64,000 bases of DNA from Albugo candida (taxonomy: Eukaryota > Oomycota > Peronosporomycetes > Albuginales): positions 248,001-312,000 of the forward strand of contig JBDOQK010000043.1 of NCBI GenBank assembly GCA_040437565.1, in the 5' to 3' direction. Shown in pieces: positions 11,601 to 22,800 of this stretch. The notes under the pieces are model-generated. The model saw only the letters and a program-made list of their open reading frames with translations, did not search any database and was not told the origin of the DNA. Numbering within the stretch: the stretch's first letter is position 1; each line of letters begins with the position of its first letter. The position numbers and the translations under genes are program-made.

Positions 11601-13475
11601 CGAAAACGTCCGCCATTTTGATGTCGTCTTCCACCCTTCGGACATGCTTTTTGGTTACGAACGGTCCTGACGGATCAACTCTTCTCAACGCACGTATTTG
11701 TCGTATTCTTCTGCTTCTAGTGCGATGCGCTTGAGTTTCTCGTACGCGTTTTTTATTTGTNNNNNNNNNNNNNNNNNNNNNNNNNNNNNNNNNNNNNNNN
11801 NNNNNNNNNNNNNNNNNNNNNNNNNNNNNNNNNNNNNNNNNNNNNNNNNNNNNNNNNNNNGTATCGTCCAGACTTTGCCATAATGGGACTTGATCCAACA
11901 TCTGCTTTCACTTCAAGAGGAGTGACTATCACTGGATTGTCTGCTGCAGCTCTCTCAGATGTTCATACGACTTTGGCTCTGCGCGTGGTCAATGATCTCT
12001 ACTGCCAATACTAGCCATATTCTCGCTAAACTTGTTCACAGCCTTGAAGAAAAATCACGCAAGCGTTTGAATCCTTATGTCTTTACGTGCAACTATAACA
12101 GTGCAATATGCAAGGTACTTAAGGTCATGGGCCTCTTTAGCTTCTATACTGTTTTTGAAGAAAGCATATTGATGAAACGCACTGATAAGATGCGGCAATC
12201 AGAGCCTGAATCCGATAGCTTTTTTAATTCTTAATTCCGTCCATCCTAGACCCGGTGTTTCCACACCCGTATGCTTTATTTACCCGTAATTCAGCTTCTC
12301 ATTTCTGCATGGGCAATCTCCGCTGCTTCGCTTGTCCCGGCGCAAAAGACGAACAATTCCGAGGAAAATCCTGATTACTATCACTCTTCACGCACTTAAA
12401 CCTTTGTTTCCCGCCCGTATCAGAAAAGAAGTCCTCTCATTCTTGACTTCTGAAAAATTTCTTCGTTGCATTATCTTATTTTGGCTTGCCTCACTGAAAA
12501 AATTATTTTGCTGGCTACCTCCTGTTATCGCTTTCGGCTACACTCGATGATCAGATTCTGGAATCACTTGCAAAACAGCACCGGATTCCTTCTTCCTCTT
12601 CCATGAAAGTCCATCTCCAATTTTCCCACAATTACTCATTTGAACGCTGCTGGATCCAATGCGTCAACTATCCATTTGACGTTTGTGTCCCAGAACGACG
12701 CTGTGACGAGTTCGCGGATGTCCGGTCATCTCAGTACGCGTTGGGCGGACATACCGTCTGGAAGTAAAACTGGTTCCTCGACCGAGAATTCGATCCGACA
12801 CCAGTAAATGTTGAAGCAAGCATTGGCCATCGTATTTCTGCGTCTATTGTTGCAAAATCCACGCAATCGGGATGTTCGGCTTCTCGAAAAGAATAAATTC
12901 AATGTTGGTTGGTGATGCCCTCAGGATCCTTTCTTTCGAATCTTTTGATCTGATCCTTTGCCAAACGTCCATGCAGGCTGAGACCGGCATTACAAAAAAT
13001 TGTTCATGCACGCTTCATAGGTGAGCAGCGTGTGGTACCATTTTTTTTGTATAATTTGATTCTTGAACGTTTCTTTTCTGTAAAATGGGTGTCGTGGAAG
13101 GTGAGTCACGCTTATTATCTGACTCTGCCGAAAACGTCCGCCATTTTGATGTCGTCTTCCACCCTTCGGACATGCTTTTTGGTTACGAACGGTCCTGACG
13201 GATCAACTCTTCTCAACGCACGTATTTGTCGTATTCTTCTGCTTCTAGTGCGATGCGCTTGAGTTTCTCGTACGCGTTTTTTATTTGTATCCCTGTACTC
13301 CATAAGTAACCAGTTTGTTTTCTATTAAAAACAAGCAGCGAACTCAACTTAGCGGTGGTATCTCTTCACTTATGAACAAGTCCTCCCTGCACAACCGCCC
13401 ACGACTCCGTGGATGTTCGACTCCTATAACTTCAAATATAAAGTGTATCGGTTGAGGTTTTTCTTGGTACCTGTG
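8606..13475 (-). mobile_element. Ty3/gypsy-type LTR retroelement, decayed (copy A)
   Basis: A broken element read on the minus strand. Its best-preserved part is a reverse-transcriptase segment at 9926-10159 (PMPRLEVVLARLEGST followed by an FSLDYLHLYWKL stretch, typical of Ty3/gypsy). An RNase H-like piece lies near 9360-9490 and a gag-like region toward 13.1-13.3 kb. It carries many breaks and is old. No pair of terminal repeats is evident. The left limit is set where similarity to copy B starts (AATACAGTATTTTATTCGGT). The interior is inflated by an assembly duplication around the gap at 11761-11860. Confidence 0.7.
10333..13288. repeat. Exact direct duplication around a 100-N gap (assembly artefact likely)
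   Basis: Bases 10333-11760 recur at 11861-13288 with a constant offset of 1528 and no difference noticed, separated only by the 100-N gap at 11761-11860. Two contig ends covering the same sequence were probably placed side by side rather than merged. The true locus is likely about 1.5 kb shorter. Confidence 0.85.
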
Positions 13476-13479
13476 CTCG

Positions 13480-14044
13480 GAATCGTGGTGACTTCGTTAC
13501 CAACTTGGATCGTAACCTTTATGTGACCTATATCAAGTGAGCCTTCTAATCTGATCTCGCTATCTGACATCTCCTCTATTGTAGACTGAATTCCATTCAC
13601 TGATTCTCTTGATATTGTTGATTCAAAAAGTGCATAGGACCATCATTCTTCAAACATGTAAATGCATATAATCCTCTTGCATAATCAGCGAAAGCATGGA
13701 AGTCGAACCTTGATCAAGCGAAAGATGGCCTCGGTGTCCAGTGACATAATCATGAGATCTAGTCATGGGACCTAAGCATGGGATGGATATCGGACCCATC
13801 AATCCCTCAACAAGTCTCGACTGCCAAGCTTTTGTTGAATACACGAGAGGATTATATGTATTTACATGTTTGAAGAGTGATGGTCCTATGCACTTTTTGA
13901 ATCAACAATATCAAGAGAATCGGTGAATGGAATTCAGTCTACAATAGAGGAGATGTCAGATAGCGAGATCAGATTAGAAGGCTCACTTGATATAGGTCAC
14001 ATAAGGTTACGATCCAAGTTGGTAACGAAGTCACCTTGATTCCG
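13480..14044. repeat. Large inverted repeat made from an ASP gene piece (hairpin 1)
   Basis: Left arm about 13480-13711, right arm about 13812-14044, loop about 100 bp. The reverse complement of the right arm follows the left arm base for base over most of its length, with only scattered differences. The arms correspond to the part of the ASP gene coding for about residues 155-211 of the open copy at 53063-54259, including the GNEVTLIP phrase. A transcript across it would fold into a long hairpin. Confidence 0.85.
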
Positions 14045-14420
14045 AATAGCGAATTTTACGCACTATACCATTTTCGAAAAATAGTACGCAACTCGAGATT
14101 AGAGAATATCGCTATCGAGGAGGATGTGCATCACTCGTCATGTTCAACAAGAGTTGGCAATTACCTTTGTCCGGTCCGCTTACCTCTGTATGCACCATCT
14201 GAATGTTCGATTCGTATATATTCCATCTCAATTGTTTGTCAGTAATGGTGACACTGTACAGTTCGTATTGCAATTTAAGGAATGATGATTATATTGGATA
14301 CTGGAATATTATGTTCAAATAATAAAATTAAAACGAATAATGTACATTTGTATCTGTTCCTGAAAGATGATACGATGAACACTAAAGGAATGAAAATGAT
14401 CAACAATGTAGCATGCCAAG
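13812..14420 (+). pseudogene. Decayed ASP (pepsin-fold homologue) copy
   Basis: Plus-strand reading gives VGNEVTLIPNSEFYAL, matching LGNEVTLIPTSKSKNF of the open gene at 53063-54259. It continues through degraded counterparts of the following 100 residues (ATGGTGACACTGTAC matches the GDTC-coding part). Stops and frame changes break it. The right arm of hairpin 1 is the 5' part of this copy, and an inverted partial duplicate forms the left arm. In this copy too, the second catalytic aspartate motif of pepsins is absent. Confidence 0.65.
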
Positions 14421-15660
14421 GCTTAACGGAAGAGATACACTTAGTCACCCCACATTCAAAACAATCGGAGAAACTATTAGCCGTGCGTGGGCAATACGCT
14501 CCGGTATCACTCGAATGCTGAGTCAATATGTGTGAAGCCAAATACAGAGAAGTTGTGTCTGCTTCTGAGACTCAGCAAACGCTGCTAGCTCTACCGTTTT
14601 GTAAAGTCGACTTCTGCTTGATTGAAAATTGAGAGTATTCGCTGCACAAGAACAGAACAACAAGACAATTACGTTCGAGCGCAAAATAATTTGTGATCGC
14701 CCAGTCAGTCATTCGCTGAAATCGTTAGACGATGTATAAGAAGCACTATCAAAATGAGGATGAATTAGAAAGGTTTTAGTCACTTTCAAGAGCGATCAAA
14801 GAATGCTTTTGTGGCTGTTAGCTCACGCCAAGCGCTCACCTCATAAGCTGGGTGCGGCATGACCGAAACAGATGCTGAAACTTGAAATGTTCAAGAGGTA
14901 TTACATCGAATGAGCAAGACGAAACAAACAAATGCCATCGATTTTACCGATAGCGCATTAGCTGCAAGTTCGTCCAGCACGATTTCATCAGATTGATCAT
15001 TGCAATAGAAAGCCAGATTTGCGGCAAGCCCCCTGTCTGAAGAAGTGGGACCATGTTGAAAAGCATCACTTTCTTGAATTCTGCAAAGTGAACATTGTGT
15101 GAACATGCTTGATTGCCCAACCACAAATTTATCGTCAAGAACGAGTATGACCGTCAAAAATGACAATTTCTTCCACACATGGCGCTCTCCCGCAAATTTA
15201 TTGCTGTGAAAATCCATGTGAACAATCGCCCATGTTGAAGTAAACTTCTACTTCGGTCAAAGTTGACTGTCGGCATCAAATCCTTCCAAGTAGGTCTCCT
15301 GTAGCTTGATATTTCTACAATCCTATGTGTATGTTATGAAGAACTTGATCAGCGACGAAGAGTACGCGCCAAAACTCCTGAGGGTCTCCATGGCAAACGA
15401 TTAAAAGCGAGCGAGACTTTTTCGTCTAGTCTCTATCAAGATAACGTCGGACGAACCAGCATTATTCAAAACTGACATCCATGAAATACTTGACGTCGCA
15501 GAGCTTGCAATTAGTAGCACGTTGACAAGCTTGCCCGTATAAGGAGCTTATCAGTTCATATCTTTTGATCATTACTGTACATTTATGATCAGTAGAATTG
15601 ATATACGCATGCGCCAGCTATTGCGGCTCCGTTCAGAACAAACTGCAATGGCTTCAGCAA
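14421..15660. pseudogene. Remnants of the SSP gene (-) and third block fragment (+)
   Basis: Position 14451-14500 resembles the SSP 3' flank near 32610-32660, and 14880-15020 resembles the third conserved fragment seen at 25391-25496, 33160-33300 and 42500-42712. Around 15330-15470, a run containing TCTAGTCTCTATCAAGAT is shared with 34540-34640 and 43000-43110. No open frame longer than about 110 codons is plausible as a gene. This is decayed block DNA between the ASP remnant and the elicitin promoter. Confidence 0.4.
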
Positions 15661-16063
15661 TATATAAACGGGTAATATAACGCTTTGCTATTTAACCACA
15701 AGGGCAGTCGCCGGTCGCGTCGTTTCGAACGCGATAGAGGCTTGCCGACCACTAGAAAGGTCCCGCGATTTGAACAAGAGAACAAAGAGAAAACAACTTC
15801 CATCTATTTTTACGTGCATGTTTGTAACGGTACTAAGCTTTCAGCTAGTGGTAATGCATCGCGAATGAGAGCAGAGGACGTTGATCAACCGTGATTGCAA
15901 CACTACAAAGAGTGAGAACACGAAGAAAGTTACTTCTATTCTCAGCATTACATAGGGAAGTTTGCATTGTTTTATGGTATAGGGAAGAATAATATGTGAA
16001 CTGCTTTGTTCTGACTTCCTATCAGAGAAGTAAGAACTCCACTTGCGACGGATCGAATTCATA

Positions 16064-16079
16064 TCTCATTCTTCAAATC
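16064..16079 (+). promoter_or_regulatory. Oomycete-type initiator (Inr) of elicitin copy 1
   Basis: TCTCATTCTTCAAATC lies 50 bp before the ATG and fits the published oomycete core-promoter consensus GCTCATTYYNCAWTTT closely. The same sequence stands at the same place before the copies at 25824 and 43726. It supports the ATG at 16130 rather than the upstream in-frame ATG at 16043. Confidence 0.65.
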
Positions 16080-16129
16080 GACTTGATCTTCACAGCCATC
16101 TTCTGTACGAAATCGCTCTTTCATCAAAA

Positions 16130-16831
16130 ATGAAGACTACTACTTTTTCCCTCATCTCTGCTACCCTTGCTTTGTACACTGCTGGACAAGACGCTCCATC
16201 GAATGCGACCATAATGAACACTGCTTCCAACACGGATGACGATTCATCCAACAACATGAACACTCCTTCTAACAACATGCCGAACAACATGCCGAACAAC
16301 ATGCCGAGCAACATCATGCGACCTGTGGCTAACAATGAGATGACGATTGTATCCCCCAGTCCAATGAACACTGATCGACCAATGTGCAATGACACTGTTA
16401 CTAAAATGGCAATCAAACAGTGGACGGATGTGAAATGGATCACATCATGTTCCAAAGCAGTTTTAATGCCCATCAAAAGCATTAATGACGTTGCAAAACT
16501 CTCCACTGAGAATATGCAGAAAATGTGTTTATCTTCGGAATGTATGAAACCATTCTCGGATATGGCATCGTCAAATGTGTACAAGAACTGTGATGTCATG
16601 TATGATGGAAAAAAGCAAAATCTTGCCGTTGAAGCTGGAAAAATGTCTGATATGTGCAAAAAAGACGATAAAGATGAGAAGCTTTCAGGAAGCACTGATA
16701 ATTCAGGCGATGCAGAACCCAAAGAATCTGTGGCTGATCCTACCGTCAAGGATGAAAAGTCCAGCGCCGCATTCCACTCATTCAGCGCAGTCTGTATCGC
16801 TGTTACTTTCTTCGTATTAGCTTCGTACTAG
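16130..16831 (+). CDS. Elicitin-like secreted protein, probably GPI-anchored (copy 1)
   Basis: A 233-residue protein. A signal peptide (residues 1-19, SLISATLALYTAG) is followed by a low-complexity Asn/Met/Pro linker (about 28-85) with repeated NNMP units. Then comes a six-cysteine elicitin-type domain (Cys 86, 107, 133, 138, 154, 176; the characteristic C-x4-C pair is 133/138). A Ser/Asp/Lys-rich stalk leads to a hydrophobic C-terminus (219-233, AVCIAVTFFVLASY) typical of a GPI signal. Elicitins bind and carry sterols and other lipids outside the cell, and some trigger plant defence. Oomycetes of this group are thought to depend on external sterols. The start is set by the signal peptide and by the initiator 50 bp upstream. 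Two paralogues in the window share flanks and most residues but differ in the linker and in a patch between the first two cysteines. Confidence 0.85.
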   Translation: MKTTTFSLISATLALYTAGQDAPSNATIMNTASNTDDDSSNNMNTPSNNMPNNMPNNMPSNIMRPVANNEMTIVSPSPMNTDRPMCNDTVTKMAIKQWTDVKWITSCSKAVLMPIKSINDVAKLSTENMQKMCLSSECMKPFSDMASSNVYKNCDVMYDGKKQNLAVEAGKMSDMCKKDDKDEKLSGSTDNSGDAEPKESVADPTVKDEKSSAAFHSFSAVCIAVTFFVLASY

Positions 16832-17875
16832 GAATAAAGGTATTGTAGATTGTATACTCCAATATCATTCATATACATTACATTGATTTCCTGTTCAAAA
16901 TATCTTACTCATTGCATTCTATCCCTGCTATATCCGCAATTGGCTCATCGAAAGCCTAAAAAAGAGTGAATTTTGGTCAATGCCAGCCGAAAGATAAAAA
17001 TAGTCGTGCAAAACCTGGAAAGTATGCTGACTCCCCAATATTCACGTTTGTGCAATCTATTTCTGACATCGATAAGAAAGTTGGTTTCAGATCCAGGAAT
17101 CAAGCTTTGACCCGAAAGCGTTGCTCCACGAGGGCTTTAATTATACTTTTCGGCATTGATAAATAGAACCTATTCTTCGATCTTTAGATGAAGCTTACAT
17201 AGATGCAGAATCCACTTCCTTGTCCCGGTGCAATATACATCTTTTTGTACAAAGTGGAAGATTTTACAGTTTTACAAAGAAATTGTTGGGCATATCGAAT
17301 GCATCGAATTCTAAGAAAAAGGGCAGCTTCAAGAGCATCCACAACCATACCATGTATCTGTGAGTAGAAACCGCACTTGACAGCTTACAACATCGTAATA
17401 GCTATAGCTTAAACTCTTCACCAACTCTCGGAACAAGCTCTATTTGATCCCATTTTTTTTTAGAGAAAGTTTGAGGATTAAAAACTCTACAATTCTTTCA
17501 CTGGTTATCAATCTACTATTTCTTCTTGAAAGACTTTTTCCAAACTGCTGGTGCTAATGTTCCAGAACACAACTCAACACAGTGATGTCAATGTGTTCGG
17601 AAGGATAGTAATACTAAGCAGGAAACACTAGAATCGAATTATGAGCTCTCAAGTCCTGAAATCGTGTTCGCTTCCAAATTTTCAAAGAAAAAAAGACATC
17701 CACTCCACTTTTGCCCATAAACTTGACTAATCTTTTGGATAATACTTTGGCCCATTTATAGGAGGAGAAACGCAATCGTTCAGTGCTCCATCGTTTGACC
17801 ACCTACGCAACAAAGGATTAAGCGAGGAGAATCATTTCCAGCACCATCATCTCCAAGCACAAATTGAAAGAATAC
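16832..17875 (+). pseudogene. Elicitin 3' flank and truncated 5' part of gene X
   Basis: The first few hundred bases are the 3' flank shared with elicitin copy 2 (26490-26850). From about 17.2 kb the sequence follows 27.1-27.5 kb and then the 5' part of gene X (17760-17870 resembles 27410-27510 and 35890-35990). The copy stops abruptly at about 17.88 kb, where inverted block DNA begins, so this is a rearrangement junction. No open gene is seen. Confidence 0.45.
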
Positions 17876-18462
17876 CAATGACTTAACCCGACCTTCCAAT
17901 CAAGAGGATGTAGCACACGAAAGTGATCTTTACGCTACGCCAAACAACAATCACCTGATTGGTTCTATCAACAAGCTCCGATGGCGCAATTGGCTTAACT
18001 CTGCATAAATAAAGCAGACAATGAATCAGCCTAGACGCAATTTCTTTTTTTTTATTTCGCTCGCTTTGAAGCGCCTTGCCATTCAAGCCCTCAGTAATGT
18101 TTGGCCCCCGAATATGATCGTGTATGCATGACGACATGATCAGCGATATGACAGTCATATTCGGTCATGACGATAGAATTGTAATTGAGTTATAAAGTGT
18201 GTTTGCACAATGTTTCGTCGAAAGAAGCGCTTGCAAGATTGTGCCAGTTATCGAAAGTGGACTTCACGCCATAAGATTTCGCTGGTGCAATGATCACATC
18301 CGATGTGCTCACCGTAATCGGTCCTAGGACCAGCTTCGCATTAAACTCGTGCTGATCAAGCTGGGTCACCTTGCAGCCGAATCGCGATCGGTAAAATGGA
18401 TGTTGCGTTCTTTTTCCGGTCATGCGTCGTGCTCATTTCGATGGAATTACTTGGTGATTTTC
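17876..18462 (-). pseudogene. Third conserved block fragment, inverted copy
   Basis: The minus-strand frame at 18190-18423 reads QHPFYRSRF, then CKVTQLDQHEFNA, then VSTSDVIIAPAK. It corresponds to HHPYYRLQF, CKLTQHDQHELIA and VDASDVIIRSGK at 42521-42712. The conserved phrases suggest a formerly coding sequence of unknown function. It is head-to-head with the SSP-like remnant on the plus strand, as in the other copies. The flank at 18100-18190 matches the block DNA after this fragment elsewhere. Confidence 0.4.
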
Positions 18463-18841
18463 AATTCTCAGCATCTGTTTCGGTGTAGTCGTACCATTTT
18501 GAAGAGAGCCCTCAGCGTCTCCATTATTGCATTGGCCTCAACGGCATTTACCACTTTCTCATCCTTCCTCATTGTCGCTGTTACTACTTATACAGCGTGC
18601 GACGCTTTGCTTTTTGCGTGTGGTCGGTTTGGCGATCACACACCAATTGCGCGCTCGATCTGAATCACTTTGGTGTTTTGTTGATGTGATATGTGGCAAT
18701 CACAAGCAAGTCGTTATGATTCGAGCGTTGCGTGATCAATATCAGACATGTGCTTTTACGCTTACAAAAGGTCATCGATCGATCAAATGGCAAAAAAGCT
18801 CATGGTATTCGTCGGTTCTAGAGAATGCTCGCTACTCTTAG
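18463..18841 (+). pseudogene. Decayed SSP (small secreted cysteine protein) copy
   Basis: The plus-strand frame contains VAVTTYTACDALLFACGRFG, matching the signal-peptide end and first cysteines of the open SSP at 32788-33054 (TTCTACDALLFACGWLG). It stops soon afterwards; the matching C-terminal part is out of frame or lost. It converges on the ASP remnant at 19264-19775, the same arrangement as at 32 kb, 41 kb and 52-54 kb. Confidence 0.55.
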
Positions 18842-19263
18842 TTCACACCCAGTATTCGAGTGACCCAAGCTGACACGTATTGTGAACGCGTGGCCATTAG
18901 CCACGCCGATTGTTTGAATGATTTTTGTCAGAACAGGTTGTACACATTACGACAAGCCGGGATAGTTTAGTCTATGACGTCACATCATGGATCTTTATAT
19001 CGCAATGGTTTCGACATTGACTGTCTAGTGCTCGCTTATTTTGATTTATAAATCGACTAAAAGCATGCATTGATAAAAGAACTCGTCGAATCCAGTGTGT
19101 GATGACTTCCTATCTCACGTTCGCTCAGTCTTGTTAATATCGTTTTTCTTCGACAGGTTCTCTTCACTTGCGTGCTACATCTTTGATCCCTCCAGTTCCT
19201 CGCTCATGATCAATTTGTTATCATGATCTTTGCTGAATAGATACCGATGTACACCATTTTTTG
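18842..19263. other. Intergenic spacer between SSP and ASP remnants
   Basis: Non-coding block DNA. A stretch near 18970-19060 (GTCTATGACGTCACATCATGG through CGACTAAAAGCA) is shared with 52970-53070, the same place between the SSP remnant and the intact ASP gene. This confirms that the two loci are copies. TGACGTCA is a CRE-like palindrome, present in both as TGACGTCA-C. Confidence 0.4.
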
Positions 19264-19775
19264 CTACAATATATCAGGCTGATAACTCCTGAATATCGAT
19301 GACCCCAGTATCCATTCATTATCATCTTTCTTTGAATCTTCAGTGAGAAGAATACAGGTGTCACCCTCTCTGTAAAATGATCGAGCTGTAATATGAATTA
19401 GTTCCAATTTTTCATGAAAAATGATCAAGCTGGCCAAATCAATATAAGGTGTCGAACTTTTAATAAACTTGACGAGTGCGCGCAGTCTGCTTGATAACGA
19501 CCATTTTCTAATTTTATGTTGGGTACATATTCCTTTCAAAAGATCCAAAACAATTTGAATTGGCTACTCGGAATCAAGTTACTTCGTTTCAAAGCTGGAT
19601 TGTAACATTTTGATCCGTATGCTTTGATCCTCCAAAATGGATTTCGACGTCCAAATCCTCTATCACAAGCCAACTCTTGCATTGCTCTGGTTCAAATGCC
19701 ACAACAGGTACTTGGAAAATAGGAACATGATTCATCACCCATCTAAATGAAAAAGGTCCTAGACCTTTATTGCGC
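19264..19775 (-). pseudogene. Decayed ASP copy (inverted)
   Basis: The open stretch at 19264-19548 ends with GDTCILLTEDSKKDDNEWIL followed by GSSIFRSYQ, matching the C-terminal lobe of the intact ASP gene at 53063-54259. Further upstream (to about 19775) nucleotide similarity continues into the part coding for HFGGSKHTDQNVTIQL, but with frame breaks. The catalytic aspartate of the second lobe is absent here too. It is cut off at about 19775, just before copy B of the retroelement. Confidence 0.65.
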
Positions 19776-19884
19776 CCAAAAACAATCCAAGGTTAAGACG
19801 TGTCTCCGGAGAAAGTATACCTTCTTGCTCTCAACAAGCAAGTTCAAAGAACACCACTTCATCTTCCAGCCAAAGCGCATAAAT

Positions 19885-22800
19885 CTTGAAATACAGTATT
19901 TTATTCGGTTTGGTTGCACGCAGCGTGTCATCATAAGGTCTTGGACACATTTCTCCATTCGCCACAAACCGATGTGGTAATTTCTTAACAAAAACATTGC
20001 ACATCTGACTTCATTGTCGTCGATACGACATTTTCTGAATCTATATAGGGTTTTGTAGCCATCCCATGATGGCCTGCTGAGCCAGCATGAGTAAGGAATC
20101 ATAGCGCCTCTTTTATAAGTTGATAGCTGCATTAAGTATCCACATACATTTTTTTGTATCAATCCATATCGATCTTTCGATATTCTTTGTCAGATCCCAA
20201 TGTATCTGTTTTGTGGAGCTCTCCTTTCTGTGATTCGCTAGTTTCATCCAAGGAAGGCTTTCGAAATGCTTATTTTACAGCGGCAGATGCTTTTGCACCG
20301 TTGCTAATGAATAGCACGTCGGTGCTTCCCGCTTAATAACTTCATGTTTAGTACTCACATTGTGGTATTAAAGCCATCCTAAGCTAAGCCCACTTGACAC
20401 ATGCTCCCACGTATATCTTACCATTATTAACTATGACTCAACTTTGTAGTTTGCTCCCTTTATATCGAGAAATAGTATCATAAACACTATACTTATCGAA
20501 AATGAACAGCCAAGTACGATGGGTGATGAATATATGACATCCCTTTTCTCTCAACAATAGGTACTTCAATAGCTTTAATGTGTTCCCGATCGCGTGTGCG
20601 TCTTCCTTAATCCTTGCTTACCTCAACATTTTTTTTTTGACGATCCGCTTAGAAATGTTGATGGGAAATGATTTTGCTCTGGCCTTTGAATTGGGATATT
20701 TCTCAGAGCCAGCCGCGTAAGCATAGCGCCCTGTTGATCTTGCGATGCATCCGTGCACATGCACGTACCTTTTGCATGAATCATGAGTAACATTGCTAAT
20801 AGTGCGTCTTGTACTTTTTTTGGACATTTGACTTGCTGCATGTGGCCTTCCAAGAACCTTCAGAAGGTTTCGATTATTTATACTTCCGGCAGATTTGGTC
20901 ACACTACCAACAACCTCGTGCAGATTGTGTACCATTGAAGTGTAATTGGTCTGCTGTTACGCTCACAGCACATAGACTATGCTTAAGTTCAGCCGCAGTA
21001 TACGGGCATTTCGAGTCAGCAAAGTCACCGGAAACGACTCAGCAATGACTCATCCTTTCTTTTAATACTTCTTCCAGCACCATAATTTGAGATGATCTGT
21101 GTATTTTGCTTCACGTCGTAGTCCATGCACTGCTGTAGGACTACGTCCAATGTCTCCAAAAGTCTAGATTTCCTCGGTATACCCGAGAACATCATCTATC
21201 CTACTTTTAATCAGTTTTCCCAGTCTCTTTCATAACTTGTGAAGCCACGGATTGTGCGCAATCCACTGCATGATTGATCTCACGATCACTCAACCCCTGT
21301 TAAATACTCTTGATGGTCTCAGAAAGATGTAGTTGCCAATATAAACGCAAACAATCTAGTGCAAAATAACACGTTGATCCTGCCAATCGAGCCAAGACTA
21401 CCTCCAGACGCGGCATTGGACACGTCATAGTTGCTGTTACGGCATCGATAGCACGGAAATCCACTGTGCCATACTTACCGACTTATTTTGCCGAAATTCG
21501 AGACGCACTTCCGAATTACGAATTTAGCTTTTTTTTTAACAGCTTGTGGTATGCTACTCCGATGGAAGATTCTCCGAATAATCCTTGTGCGCAAACATGG
21601 GTATCGTATAGGCTTTGCCCAGATGGGACTTGATCCTTCATCTGGTTTCACTTCGACAGCAGTGTCTATCACTGGAGAGTCCGCTGCAGCTCTCTCAGAC
21701 GTTCAGACGACTTCGGCTCTGCGCCTGGTCCATCAACTCTTCTTCCAATACTAGCCATATTCTCGTGAAACGTTCTCCATAGCCTTGCAGGAAATTTCAC
21801 GCAAGCGTTCAAATCCTTGTGCCCTTACGCGCATTCCCTTATGAATATCCTATTGCTCTATCAAATGTCTGTGTAATATTAGGGATAAGGATTCATCCTC
21901 TACATTTACCAGCACTCCAAGATTTTTCCATAAATGTGGTCTACCATTAGCTTCTAACTTAACGTAATCCATTAGTACCTTTCTTCTCACCCATAGCAGT
22001 GCAATATGCAAGTTACTTAAAGTCATGGGCCTATTCACCTTTTATACTGTTTTTAAAGAAAGCATATTTGTCAAACCCGCTGATACGATGCGGGCTATCA
22101 GAGCCTGGATCCAATAGCGTTCTTGAAAATCAATTCCGTCCACCTCAGACACGGTGTTTCCACACCCCTATGCTTTATTTACCCGTAATGCAGCTTTCAT
22201 TTCTATACGGGCAATCTCCGCTGCTTCTCTTGTCCCGGTGAAAATGACGAACAATTCCGAGGTCAGTCTTGAGCACTATCACTCTTCAGGCACTTGAACC
22301 TTTGTTTCCCGCTTGTATCAGAAAAATAGGCCCTCTCGTTCTTGACTTCTGTATATATTTCTTCATTGCATTTTCTTATTTTGGCTTGCCTCGCTGAAAA
22401 TATTTCTCTGCTCGGTACCTCCTCTTATCGCTTTCGGCTACACTCAATGAGCAGATTCTGGCACCACTTGCAAACTATCACCGAATGTCTTCTTCCTCTT
22501 CCATAAAAGTCCATCTCTAACTTTGAACGCTGGTGAATCCAATGCGTCAACCATCCACTTGACGTTTTTCAATTCTCTTGCTCCACGTACCTCTGTATAC
22601 CGTGCTAATTTGTGTTTGTAAAATTGGTTCCTCAACCGAGAATTTCTCGATCCGACACCAGTAAATGTTGAACCAATCATTGTACAGCGTATTTCTGCGT
22701 CGATTGTTGCCAATTTCACGCAATCGGGGTGTTCGTTTTCTCGAAAGGAAGTAATTCAATGTTGGCTGGTGATGTCCTCAGGATCCTTTCTTTCGAATCT

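Noticed and set aside
10431-11734. Several plus-strand frames of 70-90 codons, repeated exactly at 11959-13262.
   Set aside because: They lie antisense to the gag-like part of the retroelement, and the exact repetition comes from the duplicated contig end, so apparent conservation is an artefact.
11587-11901. Open frames running through N gaps (also at 23058-23567, 25407-25727, 33228-33623, 35795-36201, 38770-39133).
   Set aside because: They exist only because runs of N contain no stop codons.
16090-16749. A 219-codon minus-strand open frame opposite elicitin copy 1 (similar ones opposite copies 2 and 3).
   Set aside because: It is the mirror of the elicitin coding sequence. The sense frame has signal peptide, cysteines and GPI tail, and the antisense frame shows no family feature.
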